This document shows positions 20,515-30,423 of a stretch of 64,000 nt of DNA, piece after piece. The DNA is from Bacteroidota bacterium (GTDB lineage Bacteria; Bacteroidota; Bacteroidia; Bacteroidales; VadinHA17), in contig QKGI01000045.1 of NCBI GenBank assembly GCA_003250475.1, forward strand, positions 1 through 64,000. Reading direction: 5' to 3'. How positions within the stretch are numbered: the first letter of the stretch is position 1; every line of letters begins with the position of its first letter. Position numbers and translations under genes: made by a program. Below the pieces are notes generated by a model. That model searched no databases and was not told the DNA's origin. It worked only from the letters and a program-made list of their open reading frames with translations.

Positions 20515-20522
20515 CATAATCC

Positions 20523-21230
20523 ATGGCGCTTGTGATACAGACACCGAAGAAAAAATGCAATTGCATTTCATGTGAACTCAGGAATCTTGCCTTTTCAAGT
20601 CTAAGTGATGAGGATATAGGGTTGATATGCGAGGTCAGGGAGGAGATATCCTATTCCAAGGGTGAAGTAATTCATCTGGAAGGAGATCCTATACGCTATT
20701 TCAAGTATCTGAAGAACGGGCTTGTCAAACTGTACAAGGTGACGGAAAACGGTGAAGAGCAGATTGTTACAGTTACCAGGCCCTTTGAATTTGTAAGCAA
20801 TACCAATGTCTTTCATGAGGAGGCTTACAGGTATTCTCTTTCGGCCCTTGAAGATTCTGTTGTATGCGCCATCAGGATAGACCTGATCAGGGAGATGATA
20901 ATCAGGAACGGGAGGTTTGCATTGAATCTCATTACCGTCCTGTCGAGAACCGCGGAGAACATTATTTCGCTGGGTCTTGAGATCAGGAAGAGGAACCTTG
21001 CCGGCCGTATAGCCTACGTACTGCTTTACTTTTCAGGAGAGATATATCATTCGAGAATATTCGACCTCCCTGTTTCCAGGAAGGAGATTGCAGACCTGAT
21101 CAGTATGAGCTCTGCCAACGTTATACGAACCTTTTCCGAGTTCAGGCGTGACGGGATAATTAAAACCAACGGCCGGACGATTGAGATAATGGATATGAAT
21201 AAGCTGGAAATCATATCCAGAAGAGGTTAG
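20523..21230 (+). CDS. Crp/Fnr family transcriptional regulator
   Basis: 235 aa; cNMP-binding fold (YSKGEVIHLEGDPIRYFKYLKNGLVKLYK), C-terminal HTH (SRKEIADLISMSSANVIRTFSEFRRDGII); N-terminal CNCISC. Confidence 0.92.
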   Translation: MALVIQTPKKKCNCISCELRNLAFSSLSDEDIGLICEVREEISYSKGEVIHLEGDPIRYFKYLKNGLVKLYKVTENGEEQIVTVTRPFEFVSNTNVFHEEAYRYSLSALEDSVVCAIRIDLIREMIIRNGRFALNLITVLSRTAENIISLGLEIRKRNLAGRIAYVLLYFSGEIYHSRIFDLPVSRKEIADLISMSSANVIRTFSEFRRDGIIKTNGRTIEIMDMNKLEIISRRG

Positions 21231-21246
21231 ATTTTTACACCTGGAG

Positions 21247-23775
21247 ATGAATAATATACGCAAAATCATATTTTTAGTTACGCTCTCTTTATGTACGGGA
21301 TTGCTTGTCTCTTCCCCGTTGCACTTCGAGCCGGCTTTACGGCAGCTTCCTGACGGCAGCCAGCTACAGCTATATATATCCGGAGATGAATTCTTCAACT
21401 ACCTTCATGATGAAAATGGTTTCCCGGTCAGGGAGGGGGCAGACGGCTACTACTATTACCTCGAACAAAAAGGTGATGAGTTTTTCTTTACAGACCTGAA
21501 GGCCGGGTACGATAATCCTGCTTCTGATCCTGATATTAAGGAAGTAACGGTGCCTTCCACGGTGCCGGCAAAAAGGGCGGAATACCAGTCTAAAATGGAA
21601 GGCAGTTATCTTGACCGCAGCCAGGCGTCCGCCACAAAATCATTTGATAATCTCAATAACCTGGTGCTTTACATCAAATTCAGTGATGAAGCTTCGCTTT
21701 CAAAACCACTTAGTTATTTCACCGGGCTCTTCAATAATCAAACCGGCACATCTGTCATGGGCTATTACCGGGAGATATCCGGCGGGACCTTTGACGTTGT
21801 CAGCTACAATTTCCCCGGGGAGAGTGCAAGCACCTTCGTATACACAGATAATAACCCGCGATCATTCTACCAGCCCTACGACTTCAAAACCAATCCTGAC
21901 GGGTATGCGGATGACAATGACAGGACAGAGCGAGAGCACGGGCTTCTGGAAAGAGCAGTGTTATGGGCATCAGCTTCAGCTTCTCTGCCGGAAGGCGTTG
22001 ACTTTGATGTTGACGATAACGGTGTCTTTGATAATGTATCATTCATCGTTAGCGGTTCTCCTGACGGATGGGCCGATCTGTTATGGCCCCACAGGTGGAC
22101 GCTTTATACCCGGATAGTAAAGATCGGATCTCTCAGGGTGGGAGGATATACCTTTCAGATGGAGAATGTCTCCGTAACGACACTCTCGCACGAGATTTTC
22201 CATTCTCTTGGCGCTCCTGACCTTTACCACTACAATGATTCAAGGGTACCTGTCGGACCGTGGGACATAATGGCTTCCGGGAAGGGGCATCCCGGTGCCT
22301 GGATGAAATATAAATACGGTGCCTGGATCAGTGAGATTCCCGAGATAGCAAAATCAGGAAGATACACCCTGAAGCCCGCCAGCCCGGATGGTGCCGGAGC
22401 CGTCATTATACACTCGCCCTATTCTGACGAACAGTTTTTTGTCGCCGAGTACAGGAAAAAAACCGGGTTGTATGAATCATACCTTCCTGCAACAGGCCTC
22501 ACAATCTCACGCATAGACAGGAGATACAACGGTAATGCCGACGGTTCTCCGGACGAGATATATGTCTTCAGGTACAACGGCACCTATCACTTTGACGGCT
22601 ATCCCAATCTTGCAGCATTGCCCGGGGAGACAGGAGCCACCTCTTTCAACGATACAAGCAACCCATACGGCTTCCTCCAGGACGGATCGGCATCAGGGAT
22701 GGACATATATGACATTGTGGACTATGGAGACAGTGTCTCTTTTTCAGTTAATGTAAACATGCTTTATGACCTGCAAACCCTGCCGGTCAGCTATAACCTT
22801 ATCAAACTGTCATGGAAGGCTGCCATGGCAGGAGATTTTATCGTAGCCGTATCCGATAGCCCCGACCCTCTCCGGCCCGTGGACGGGAAGCCATATTATG
22901 AAGGAGATACCATAGGCAATGGAGGTACCATACTGCACCGGGGAGACCTGAAATATTATTCTCATACCGGGCTCGAAAGTGACAGGCAATACTACTACAC
23001 TGTCTGGGGTGTTACCGATGACCAGCTGAACCAGTATTCAATGACGCTCACTGCCAGCGACCGGACAGGGATATACTATATTGCAGACCTGCCGCATACG
23101 GAGGACTTTGATGATGTTGATGCCTCCCTTCCCCTCGGGTGGAAATCGTCACTCGGCGCCGAAGGCTGGAGTACGGATATCTCCGGCCCCGATCCTGCAA
23201 TAATCATGGTTTCTTCTTCAGACGAGGATAACATTCTATATTCTCCCGGGTTTATGCTTTCAGCCGGACGAAAATATGCCGTCACCTTTAATTACAGGAA
23301 TATAGTACCGGGCGTCATCGAGTCCTTCACGCTGAGAGAGGGTGCCGACAGACAAAGCCTTAGCCTTGGCGTGAATATCATCTTCTCGTCCGGGGATATC
23401 TCCCTTTCCGGGGAGATAATGTACAGGGCCCTGGTAAGACCGGACGCTGATGGAATCTATTACCTGGGATTTACCCCTGAAAAAAAGGGCACAGGAGTGG
23501 TGCTGAACAGATTCAGGGTTGAGGCAGTCCCGGAAAATACGGTGGTCCTTACTGATCCTGTCAGTTTCTACCCAAATCCGTCGGACGGTGTTATTACTGT
23601 TCCGGCCAGTGGCACCACTGCCATTTCAGTCTACAGCAACACCGGGACAAAGTTATATGAAACCGTAATCGAGGGGATGAGCGTGATAGACCTGTCACAT
23701 CTGAAAAAGGGCATATATATTATTAAATTCACTTCCGGAAATACCTCCTCCTCAAGGCGACTGATCATCGACTGA
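21247..23775 (+). CDS. Secreted M6-family metalloprotease with T9SS-type C-terminal sorting domain
   Basis: 842 aa; signal peptide, TLSHEIFHSLGAPDLYHY zinc site, GPWDIMASGKGHPGAWMK, C-terminal FYPNPSDGVITV...LKKGIYIIKF. Confidence 0.88.
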   Translation: MNNIRKIIFLVTLSLCTGLLVSSPLHFEPALRQLPDGSQLQLYISGDEFFNYLHDENGFPVREGADGYYYYLEQKGDEFFFTDLKAGYDNPASDPDIKEVTVPSTVPAKRAEYQSKMEGSYLDRSQASATKSFDNLNNLVLYIKFSDEASLSKPLSYFTGLFNNQTGTSVMGYYREISGGTFDVVSYNFPGESASTFVYTDNNPRSFYQPYDFKTNPDGYADDNDRTEREHGLLERAVLWASASASLPEGVDFDVDDNGVFDNVSFIVSGSPDGWADLLWPHRWTLYTRIVKIGSLRVGGYTFQMENVSVTTLSHEIFHSLGAPDLYHYNDSRVPVGPWDIMASGKGHPGAWMKYKYGAWISEIPEIAKSGRYTLKPASPDGAGAVIIHSPYSDEQFFVAEYRKKTGLYESYLPATGLTISRIDRRYNGNADGSPDEIYVFRYNGTYHFDGYPNLAALPGETGATSFNDTSNPYGFLQDGSASGMDIYDIVDYGDSVSFSVNVNMLYDLQTLPVSYNLIKLSWKAAMAGDFIVAVSDSPDPLRPVDGKPYYEGDTIGNGGTILHRGDLKYYSHTGLESDRQYYYTVWGVTDDQLNQYSMTLTASDRTGIYYIADLPHTEDFDDVDASLPLGWKSSLGAEGWSTDISGPDPAIIMVSSSDEDNILYSPGFMLSAGRKYAVTFNYRNIVPGVIESFTLREGADRQSLSLGVNIIFSSGDISLSGEIMYRALVRPDADGIYYLGFTPEKKGTGVVLNRFRVEAVPENTVVLTDPVSFYPNPSDGVITVPASGTTAISVYSNTGTKLYETVIEGMSVIDLSHLKKGIYIIKFTSGNTSSSRRLIID

Positions 23776-23880
23776 CATTTACCTCCACAAAGGGTTTTCC
23801 CTTGAATAAGGCATAATAACAAGAATATTTGCCGGATAATTTTTATATTCAGGGACTAAAATGAATTTGGAGGACAGATA

Positions 23881-25413
23881 ATGAAAGTACACCACTTTTC
23901 GGTTCATGACATTCCAAGAAGAAGGTTTCTTGAACTGACCATGAAAGGCGGCCTGGCTGTTGCTGTTACGCCGGCGCTTCTTTCACAGCTGACGGCATGC
24001 GGCCCGGGAGCTGCCGCGATGACACCGCTAGATACGGACCGGGACCTGATCTCCCGTGTGCTTAAGAAAGCACTTGAAAAAGGAGGGAATTTCTCCGAGG
24101 TATATATTGAAAACAGGATCTCAAGGCAGATCGTTATGGAGGAGTCGGTCTTCAGAAGCGGGCTCTACGGCATCAGCCAGGGAGCCGGGGTCAGGGTTAT
24201 CAGCGGCAACAAAACCGGGTATGCCTATACCGATGTAGTGGATGAGGCAAGCCTTATGCGGGCAGCAGAGGTGGCCGCATATGTTGCCGGCGGAGGATCT
24301 CCGGCAGCGGCGGTAAAATTATCAGATACCGACTACCGCTCTTTCGTGACAGTTGAAATGCCGCTGGGAGAGATAGCAGATGAAAAACGTATTGAGATAA
24401 TCAAAAGGGCCGACCACGCGGCTCTTTCGTATGATCCCCGGATAAAGATGACCATGGTCGACTATTATGATGAGGTCAGGGGCAGGGTCATTGCCAACAG
24501 CGAGGGATTGTATCTCCGTGATGAGCTGCCGCTGTTGTTCTTCATAGTCCAGGCGATGTCAGATGACGGCAAGGCAAGACACATGGCCAGGGAGAGGTTA
24601 AGTATGCACAGTGGTTTCGAAATGTTCTCACAGGTCACCCCGGAAGAGGTGGCAAAAAATGCAGCCCGTGAGGCCATCGCCATGCTTGATGCCGGGGAGG
24701 CTCCGGCAGGCATGATGGATGTGGTGATGCAGAACGGCTGGGGCGGAGTGCTGGTGCACGAAGCAGTGGGTCATCCGCTCGAAGCAGATAACATTGCAAA
24801 AGGTATAGGCGCATTCACAGGTAAACTGGGACAGAAAGTAGCCAGCGAGTGCTTCACAATGGTGGACGACGGAACACTTCCGGACTTCAGGGGTACTATT
24901 AATTATGATGATGAAGGAACGCCGGCACAGAGAAACGTACTTATCGAAAAAGGGGTGCTTAAGGGGTACATGACAGATATCCTCAGTGCAGGGCAGCTGG
25001 GGATGACACGTACCGGCAACGGACGCAGGGAGAGCTTCAGGTACATTCCCATCCCCAGGATGACAAACACATTCATTGCACAGGGTAGCGATGATCCGGA
25101 GGAGATACTGTCATCCACGAAAAAGGGCATATATGTGCAGAGCCTGAGCGGCGGGAGCGTAAACCCGGTGACGGGAATGTTCAACTTCACATGCCGGGAG
25201 GCCTACCTGATCGAAAACGGGAAAAAGACCAGGCCAATCAGGGGCGCAACGCTGATCGGGTCGTGCCTGGATGTAATATCAAATATCGATGCCGTCGGCA
25301 ACGACCTGGCTTTTGGTCCCGGCATCTGTGGCAAGGGACAGAGCGCTGAAGTAACGGCAGGGCAACCTACTGTCAGGATTAGGGGCATCAACGTTGGCGG
25401 GAGCAAGGCCTAG
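23881..25413 (+). CDS. tldD: TldD-like metallopeptidase with Tat signal and lipobox
   Basis: 510 aa; RRRFLELTMKGGLAVAVTPALLSQLTAC, metal motif VHEAVGHPLEAD, GVLKGYMTD. Confidence 0.9.
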   Translation: MKVHHFSVHDIPRRRFLELTMKGGLAVAVTPALLSQLTACGPGAAAMTPLDTDRDLISRVLKKALEKGGNFSEVYIENRISRQIVMEESVFRSGLYGISQGAGVRVISGNKTGYAYTDVVDEASLMRAAEVAAYVAGGGSPAAAVKLSDTDYRSFVTVEMPLGEIADEKRIEIIKRADHAALSYDPRIKMTMVDYYDEVRGRVIANSEGLYLRDELPLLFFIVQAMSDDGKARHMARERLSMHSGFEMFSQVTPEEVAKNAAREAIAMLDAGEAPAGMMDVVMQNGWGGVLVHEAVGHPLEADNIAKGIGAFTGKLGQKVASECFTMVDDGTLPDFRGTINYDDEGTPAQRNVLIEKGVLKGYMTDILSAGQLGMTRTGNGRRESFRYIPIPRMTNTFIAQGSDDPEEILSSTKKGIYVQSLSGGSVNPVTGMFNFTCREAYLIENGKKTRPIRGATLIGSCLDVISNIDAVGNDLAFGPGICGKGQSAEVTAGQPTVRIRGINVGGSKA

Positions 25414-25437
25414 CTTTAACAATTAATAATTAGCGAA

Positions 25438-26772
25438 ATGAATTATACATCTCTTGCAGAAAAACTTGTATCGAAAGCCCTTAAAGCAGGGGCTGATGCA
25501 GCTGAAATTTATATATCCGCAGGCCGGAACCTGTCGGTCAATATCCTCAATAATGAGATCGAGACCATTGAAGAAGCCGATTCTGCCGGCGTAGGAATAC
25601 GCGTTATTGCCGGGGGGTCAATAGGCTTCAGTTACAGCAACAGCCTGGATCTCAGGGCGCTGGAAGATACCATTGCAATGGCAGTGAAGTTTGCCCGGCT
25701 CACCACGCCGGATGAAAATAATATTCTCCCGGAGCTGACAGGAGAGACAACCGTTGAGGATCTTTTTGATCCCGAGATTGGTGAAACCAGCCTTGAAAAA
25801 AAGATTGCCATGGCCCTGGAGCTTGAGAAGATCGCCATGAGTGATGAAAGAATAACAAAAAGCTCAGGATCCTCATACGGCGAGAGTATTGCGGAAATAA
25901 TCATCTCCAGCTCATCGGGATTCACGAAAAGCTACAGGGCTTCCGGATGCGCTCTCGGAGTGAGCGTGGTAGCCGAAAAGGGGGAACAGAAGAAGACAGG
26001 AGGAGACTACTGTTCACGCCGTTTCTTCAGCGATCTCCTACCACCGGACCAGATCGCTGTCAAGGCTTCGAGAAAGGCATGGGAGATGCTTGATCCCAGG
26101 ATGGTAAAGACACAGAAAGCATCGGTTATATTTGATCCCGATGTGGCAGGATCCCTCCTTCGCGGTGTTATCTCCGCACTTAACGGCGAAAGGGTTCTTC
26201 AGGGAGCCAGCTTCCTTGCAAGCTCTATGGGCAGGCAGGTTGCCTCCTCTCTGCTGACCATCGTTGATGACGGTACCAGACCGAGGTCCCTGGGCTCTTC
26301 TCCTTTTGACGACGAGGGTGTGCCTACAATGAAACGGTCTCTCATTGAAAATGGTGTTGTTGCAGGGTTTCTCTATAACACCATTGCAGCCAAGAGAGCC
26401 GGCACGGTAAGCACAGGCAACGCCTCAAGAAGAGGATACGATTCATTGCCGGGCATTGGAACACATCATCTTTCGCTTGCGCCGGGATCGTACAGCAGGA
26501 GCGAGATTATTGCCGCAACCGACAGGGGCCTGCTTCTTAACGGGGTCACCGGGTACGGCATCGATTCTGTCAGCGGGAACTTCAGCGGCGGAGCCTCCGG
26601 CTTCTGGATCGAGAAGGGAACCATCCTCTATCCCGTTGAGGGACTGACAATAGCCGGCAGTGCCGACGCTATTCTCAACGGCATCGATATGATGGGTAAT
26701 GACATTGATATGAACCGCTCTTTTGCCTCTCCCACATTCCGCATCAATGAGATGCAGATAGGCGGCAGATAA
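25438..26772 (+). CDS. pmbA: TldE/PmbA-like protein
   Basis: 444 aa; GADAAEIYISAGRNLSVNILNNEIETIEEADSAGVGIRVI, VVAGFLYNTIAAKRAG, GYGIDSVSGNFSGGASGFWIEKG. Confidence 0.9.
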   Translation: MNYTSLAEKLVSKALKAGADAAEIYISAGRNLSVNILNNEIETIEEADSAGVGIRVIAGGSIGFSYSNSLDLRALEDTIAMAVKFARLTTPDENNILPELTGETTVEDLFDPEIGETSLEKKIAMALELEKIAMSDERITKSSGSSYGESIAEIIISSSSGFTKSYRASGCALGVSVVAEKGEQKKTGGDYCSRRFFSDLLPPDQIAVKASRKAWEMLDPRMVKTQKASVIFDPDVAGSLLRGVISALNGERVLQGASFLASSMGRQVASSLLTIVDDGTRPRSLGSSPFDDEGVPTMKRSLIENGVVAGFLYNTIAAKRAGTVSTGNASRRGYDSLPGIGTHHLSLAPGSYSRSEIIAATDRGLLLNGVTGYGIDSVSGNFSGGASGFWIEKGTILYPVEGLTIAGSADAILNGIDMMGNDIDMNRSFASPTFRINEMQIGGR

Positions 26773-26774
26773 CC

Positions 26775-27674
26775 TCAGCACGCTTTAAGCGCCGACGTAA
26801 TATCAGGGTAGGCGAATATATAACCTTCCCTGGTAATATGCTCTGATGAGATACGGCTGCCGCTGGTAAGCACAACCGACATCTCACCCAGGATAAGCCT
26901 CAGCAGCCAGGCAGGTATGTGTGGAAGGAAGAGGGGCAGGCGTCGTTGACGTGCAATCTCCCTCATAAGCATATCATGGGTAACGTGACCGGGCGCAACT
27001 GCATTGTACGGCCCTGTCATGGTTTCGTCACTCACAGCCCTCATATAGATGCGGCACAGGTCATCGATATGTATCCATGGAAAATACTGGTTGCCTGGCC
27101 CCAGCCTTACTATCAGGCCAGCCCCTGACAGGGCCGTCAGTTTTGCAAGAGCTGACCCGTGCGGAGACAGAACCACCGAAGTCCGGACCTTCACCACCCT
27201 GACCCCCGCCCCGGCAAAGCTGTCTGCAGCTTCTTCCCACAGACGGCAAGTCTCTCCCAGGAAGTCGCCTGCAGGAGGGTCGCTCTCACTGTAGATGCGT
27301 TCTGACGTCACAGAGCCATATATGCCTGTTGCCGAAGCCGTAATGAACGCGGAGGGTATTATGCCTGCTGCGACTGTAGCCCTGAATATCATACGGGCTG
27401 TTGTTACCCTGCTTCCGGTTATCTCTCTTTTTCTTGCCCCGGTCCACCTCCCGGCGCCGATGTTTGCTCCGGCAAGGTGTATTATTGTGTCGCCCTGATG
27501 AAAAGCATCTCCGTCGCAATAACCTGTACGAGGATCCCACCGGAATGACCTGAAAGCACTGTTCTCCCGCGGTCTCCGGGACAGGTGCACAACCTCATTA
27601 TTGTCCTGAAGAAGCAGTGAGCTCAGGTGCCTGCCGACAAGCCCGTTACCCCCGGTGACTACCACCCTTGGCAT
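26775..27674 (-). CDS. TIGR01777-type NAD-dependent epimerase
   Basis: 299 aa; VVVTGGNGLVGRHLSSLL, DTIIHLAGANI, RTSVVLSPHGSALAKL, FPWIHIDDL. Confidence 0.92.
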   Translation of the reverse strand: MPRVVVTGGNGLVGRHLSSLLLQDNNEVVHLSRRPRENSAFRSFRWDPRTGYCDGDAFHQGDTIIHLAGANIGAGRWTGARKREITGSRVTTARMIFRATVAAGIIPSAFITASATGIYGSVTSERIYSESDPPAGDFLGETCRLWEEAADSFAGAGVRVVKVRTSVVLSPHGSALAKLTALSGAGLIVRLGPGNQYFPWIHIDDLCRIYMRAVSDETMTGPYNAVAPGHVTHDMLMREIARQRRLPLFLPHIPAWLLRLILGEMSVVLTSGSRISSEHITREGYIFAYPDITSALKAC

Positions 27675-27677
27675 CTG

Positions 27678-28100
27678 TCAGGAGATCGATTCTATTATCT
27701 CAACTGCATCGGCGATGCATTTCTCACATACTTTCCCTGTCAGGTTCCTGGCAGATATCTGCATCTTACCCTCCGGAGTGTTCAGGTCTTCGCCAAGCAG
27801 CTCCGAACACTGGTCGGTTCCGTTCCTTTCGATAAACAGCCTGTTGAATTCCCGCACCTTGCCGTACACCCTTGTTTTATATTCACCATCAGGTATGCCG
27901 GGCTTTCCGCCTGACATACCAAACCACAGGTATGCTCCCGTAACAGCTCCGCAGGTCTGCTGCAACCTGCCCATGCCCCCGCCAAAAGCTGCGGCGGTCC
28001 CTGCTGCAGATTCACTCTCCCCTGCACATGCCATCAGCACAGCCTGTGCACAGTTGTAACCCTTATGAAACAGGCTGACAGCCTTTCTTGTTTTATTCAT
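27678..28100 (-). CDS. C_GCAxxG_C_C family putative redox protein
   Basis: MNKTRKAVSLFHKGYNCAQAVLMACAGE, FGGGMGRLQQTCGAVTGAYLWFG, KVCEKCIADAVEII; start placed at internal ATG. Confidence 0.85.
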   Translation of the reverse strand: MNKTRKAVSLFHKGYNCAQAVLMACAGESESAAGTAAAFGGGMGRLQQTCGAVTGAYLWFGMSGGKPGIPDGEYKTRVYGKVREFNRLFIERNGTDQCSELLGEDLNTPEGKMQISARNLTGKVCEKCIADAVEIIESIS

Positions 28101-28152
28101 TAGCTTTTTCTTCAAAAATATTAAAAAAAATAAGGAGGGCAGGATTACCTTT

Positions 28153-28182
28153 TTGATATGATTTTGAAATATTCTACTTTTA
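28153..28182 (+). promoter_or_regulatory. Putative Bacteroidota-type promoter of phosphofructokinase gene
   Basis: TTG (28153) - 19 bp - TACTTTTA (28175-28182), near-match to TTTG/TAnnTTTG. Confidence 0.35.
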
Positions 28183-28217
28183 CCGCCTGCATTTAAATAT
28201 TTTAATAAAGCATAAAA

Positions 28218-29423
28218 ATGGTAAACCAGAAGAAAATCAAAGGAGTGATTGGTATCCTTACCGGCGGTGGTGATGTCCCGGGGCTTAACCCTGCAATCAG
28301 GGCTGTGACTATCAGGGCCAACAGGGAAGGGTACAAGGTGATAGGGCTTCGGAGAGGATGGGGCGGGATCATTGAGATCATCAGGGACCCCAAGGCAGAC
28401 AACAGTAATTGTTTCCAGGTGCTTACCGACGACATCGTCAACAGGGCAGGAAGGACAGGCGGGACTTACCTGCACACCTCACGTACAAGGCCAAGTCATG
28501 TACCGAAGGCTTATGTCCCGGACCACCTTAAGGACACATATAAGGACGATATGAACGATCTCACCCCCGAGGTTATCAAAAACCTCGAATGGCTGGGGAT
28601 CGATTATCTTATACCTATCGGCGGTGACGACACTCTCAGCTACGGCGTGCATCTTTACAAACAGGGAGTGAAAGTGGTTGCCATTCCCAAGACAATGGAC
28701 AACGATGTCCCGGGCACTGATTATTGCATAGGGTTCAGTACCTGTGTGACCCGCACCATACAGATGACCAATACCCTCCGTACCTCGGCCGGATCACACG
28801 AACGAATCATGGTGCTTGAGGTGTTTGGCCGTTATGCCGGGTTCACGGCGATGCTTCCCACGATGGCAGGAGCAGCCAACAGGTGTGTCATCCCCGAGTA
28901 CAAGTTCGATATCGAACAGCTGACAAAACTGCTGGTTGAAGACCGTAACACAAACCCGAGTCGTTATTCCATCGTTCTTGTCTCTGAAGGAGCTCTCTAC
29001 AAAGGAGGTGAAATGGTCTTCCAGGATAGTGAGCGGGATGCTTATGGCCATGCCAAGCTGGGTGGCATCGGAGACCTTGTCTCTGCAGAGATGAAGGACC
29101 TTACCGCAAAATTCAACGGAGGCAAGACCATCAATATCATAAACCAGAAACTTGGTTATATGGTCAGGGGAGGCGATCCTGACGCCGTTGACTCAATAGT
29201 ACCCATGGCTTTTGGAAACCTGGCCCTGGACCTTATCATGAAGGGAGTGCATGGCAGGGTGGTAGTGCTCAAAAACGGACGCTATGACAATGTACCCATC
29301 GATGTGGTCACCTCTTCAAAAAAGATCGTCAAAGTATCAGAATACTACAATACCGAAAGACTAAGGCCTTATTATTCAAACTTTGAAATGAAGCCTTTCT
29401 TCCTTATGGCGGCCGAGTATTGA
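28218..29423 (+). CDS. 6-phosphofructokinase, probably PPi-dependent
   Basis: 401 aa; GILTGGGDVPGLNPAIR, IPIGGDDTLSYG, IPKTMDNDVPGTDYCIGFSTC. Confidence 0.92.
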   Translation: MVNQKKIKGVIGILTGGGDVPGLNPAIRAVTIRANREGYKVIGLRRGWGGIIEIIRDPKADNSNCFQVLTDDIVNRAGRTGGTYLHTSRTRPSHVPKAYVPDHLKDTYKDDMNDLTPEVIKNLEWLGIDYLIPIGGDDTLSYGVHLYKQGVKVVAIPKTMDNDVPGTDYCIGFSTCVTRTIQMTNTLRTSAGSHERIMVLEVFGRYAGFTAMLPTMAGAANRCVIPEYKFDIEQLTKLLVEDRNTNPSRYSIVLVSEGALYKGGEMVFQDSERDAYGHAKLGGIGDLVSAEMKDLTAKFNGGKTINIINQKLGYMVRGGDPDAVDSIVPMAFGNLALDLIMKGVHGRVVVLKNGRYDNVPIDVVTSSKKIVKVSEYYNTERLRPYYSNFEMKPFFLMAAEY

Positions 29424-29450
29424 AAAAGCATGCCGGGAATGATAAAACAG

Positions 29451-29485
29451 GTGATGCCGGGATATTCCAGGCATCACTTTTTTTA
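29451..29485 (+). terminator. Rho-independent terminator after phosphofructokinase
   Basis: GTGATGCC-gggatattcca-GGCATCAC followed by T-rich TTTTTTTATTTTT. Confidence 0.8.
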
Positions 29486-29508
29486 TTTTTACAGCAAATT
29501 TCCGGGGA

Positions 29509-30423
29509 GTGAAACAGGGAACAGTCATAAAATCAACGGGCAGCCGTTATAAGGTGCTTGATGACGAAGGCATAACCTTTGAATGTGTCCTCAAAGGCCG
29601 GTTCAGGGTGAGCGGGGTGCGTACCACAAACCCCGTTGCCGTAGGAGACAGGGTCACATTCGACACGGATGAACTTGTGATAGTCGAACTGTCGCCGAGA
29701 AAAAACTATATCATACGTCGCTCTTCAAACCTCTCGAGAGAATCCCAGATCATTGCTGCGAACATAGACCAGGCATTCCTGGTCATCACCATAAGGATGC
29801 CTTCCACACCGGTAGAGTTTATTGACCGTTTTCTTGCCACTGCGGAGGCATACAGGATCCCTGCCTTCCTGGTCATAAACAAATCAGATCTTTATGATGA
29901 TAAGGATAAAGACCTGGTTGTCAGAATAAAAGAGGTATATGAAAAAATAGGCTATGGTGTCTATATTGTCTCCGTGACGAAGAACGAAGGGATATCAGTT
30001 ATTGAGTCGGCCCTGATGAATAAAATCACCCTTTTATCAGGAAATTCCGGTGTCGGTAAAAGTACCCTTCTCAACAGGCTTAACCCTGCCCTGTCACTCA
30101 GGACGGGCTCAATATCAGACTACCATGAGCAGGGAAAACATATAACCACCTTTCCTGAGATGCATCCTCTTCCCTCGGGCGGATTTGTCATTGACACACC
30201 CGGTATAAGGGGCTTCGGGGTGATTGACTTTGACAGGAACGAGATATACCACTTTTTCCCGGAGATCTTCAGGGTATCATCAGGATGCCGCTATCACAAC
30301 TGCCTCCATCTGAATGAGCCTGACTGCGCAGTCCGCAGAGCCGTGGCCGAAGCTGAAATCGAACCCTGGCGTTACAAAAGCTACATAAGTATACTGCTGG
30401 AGGGCAATGAAAAGTACAGATAA
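29509..30423 (+). CDS. rsgA: Small ribosomal subunit biogenesis GTPase RsgA (GTG start)
   Basis: 304 aa; NKSDL, LLSGNSGVGKSTLLNRL, IDTPGIRGFG, zinc motif CRYHNCLHLNEPDC (circularly permuted GTPase). Confidence 0.95.
   Translation: MKQGTVIKSTGSRYKVLDDEGITFECVLKGRFRVSGVRTTNPVAVGDRVTFDTDELVIVELSPRKNYIIRRSSNLSRESQIIAANIDQAFLVITIRMPSTPVEFIDRFLATAEAYRIPAFLVINKSDLYDDKDKDLVVRIKEVYEKIGYGVYIVSVTKNEGISVIESALMNKITLLSGNSGVGKSTLLNRLNPALSLRTGSISDYHEQGKHITTFPEMHPLPSGGFVIDTPGIRGFGVIDFDRNEIYHFFPEIFRVSSGCRYHNCLHLNEPDCAVRRAVAEAEIEPWRYKSYISILLEGNEKYR

Noticed and set aside
21611-22117. 168-aa plus-strand ORF in another frame of the M6 protease gene
   Set aside because: Out-of-frame overlap with a well supported secreted protease.
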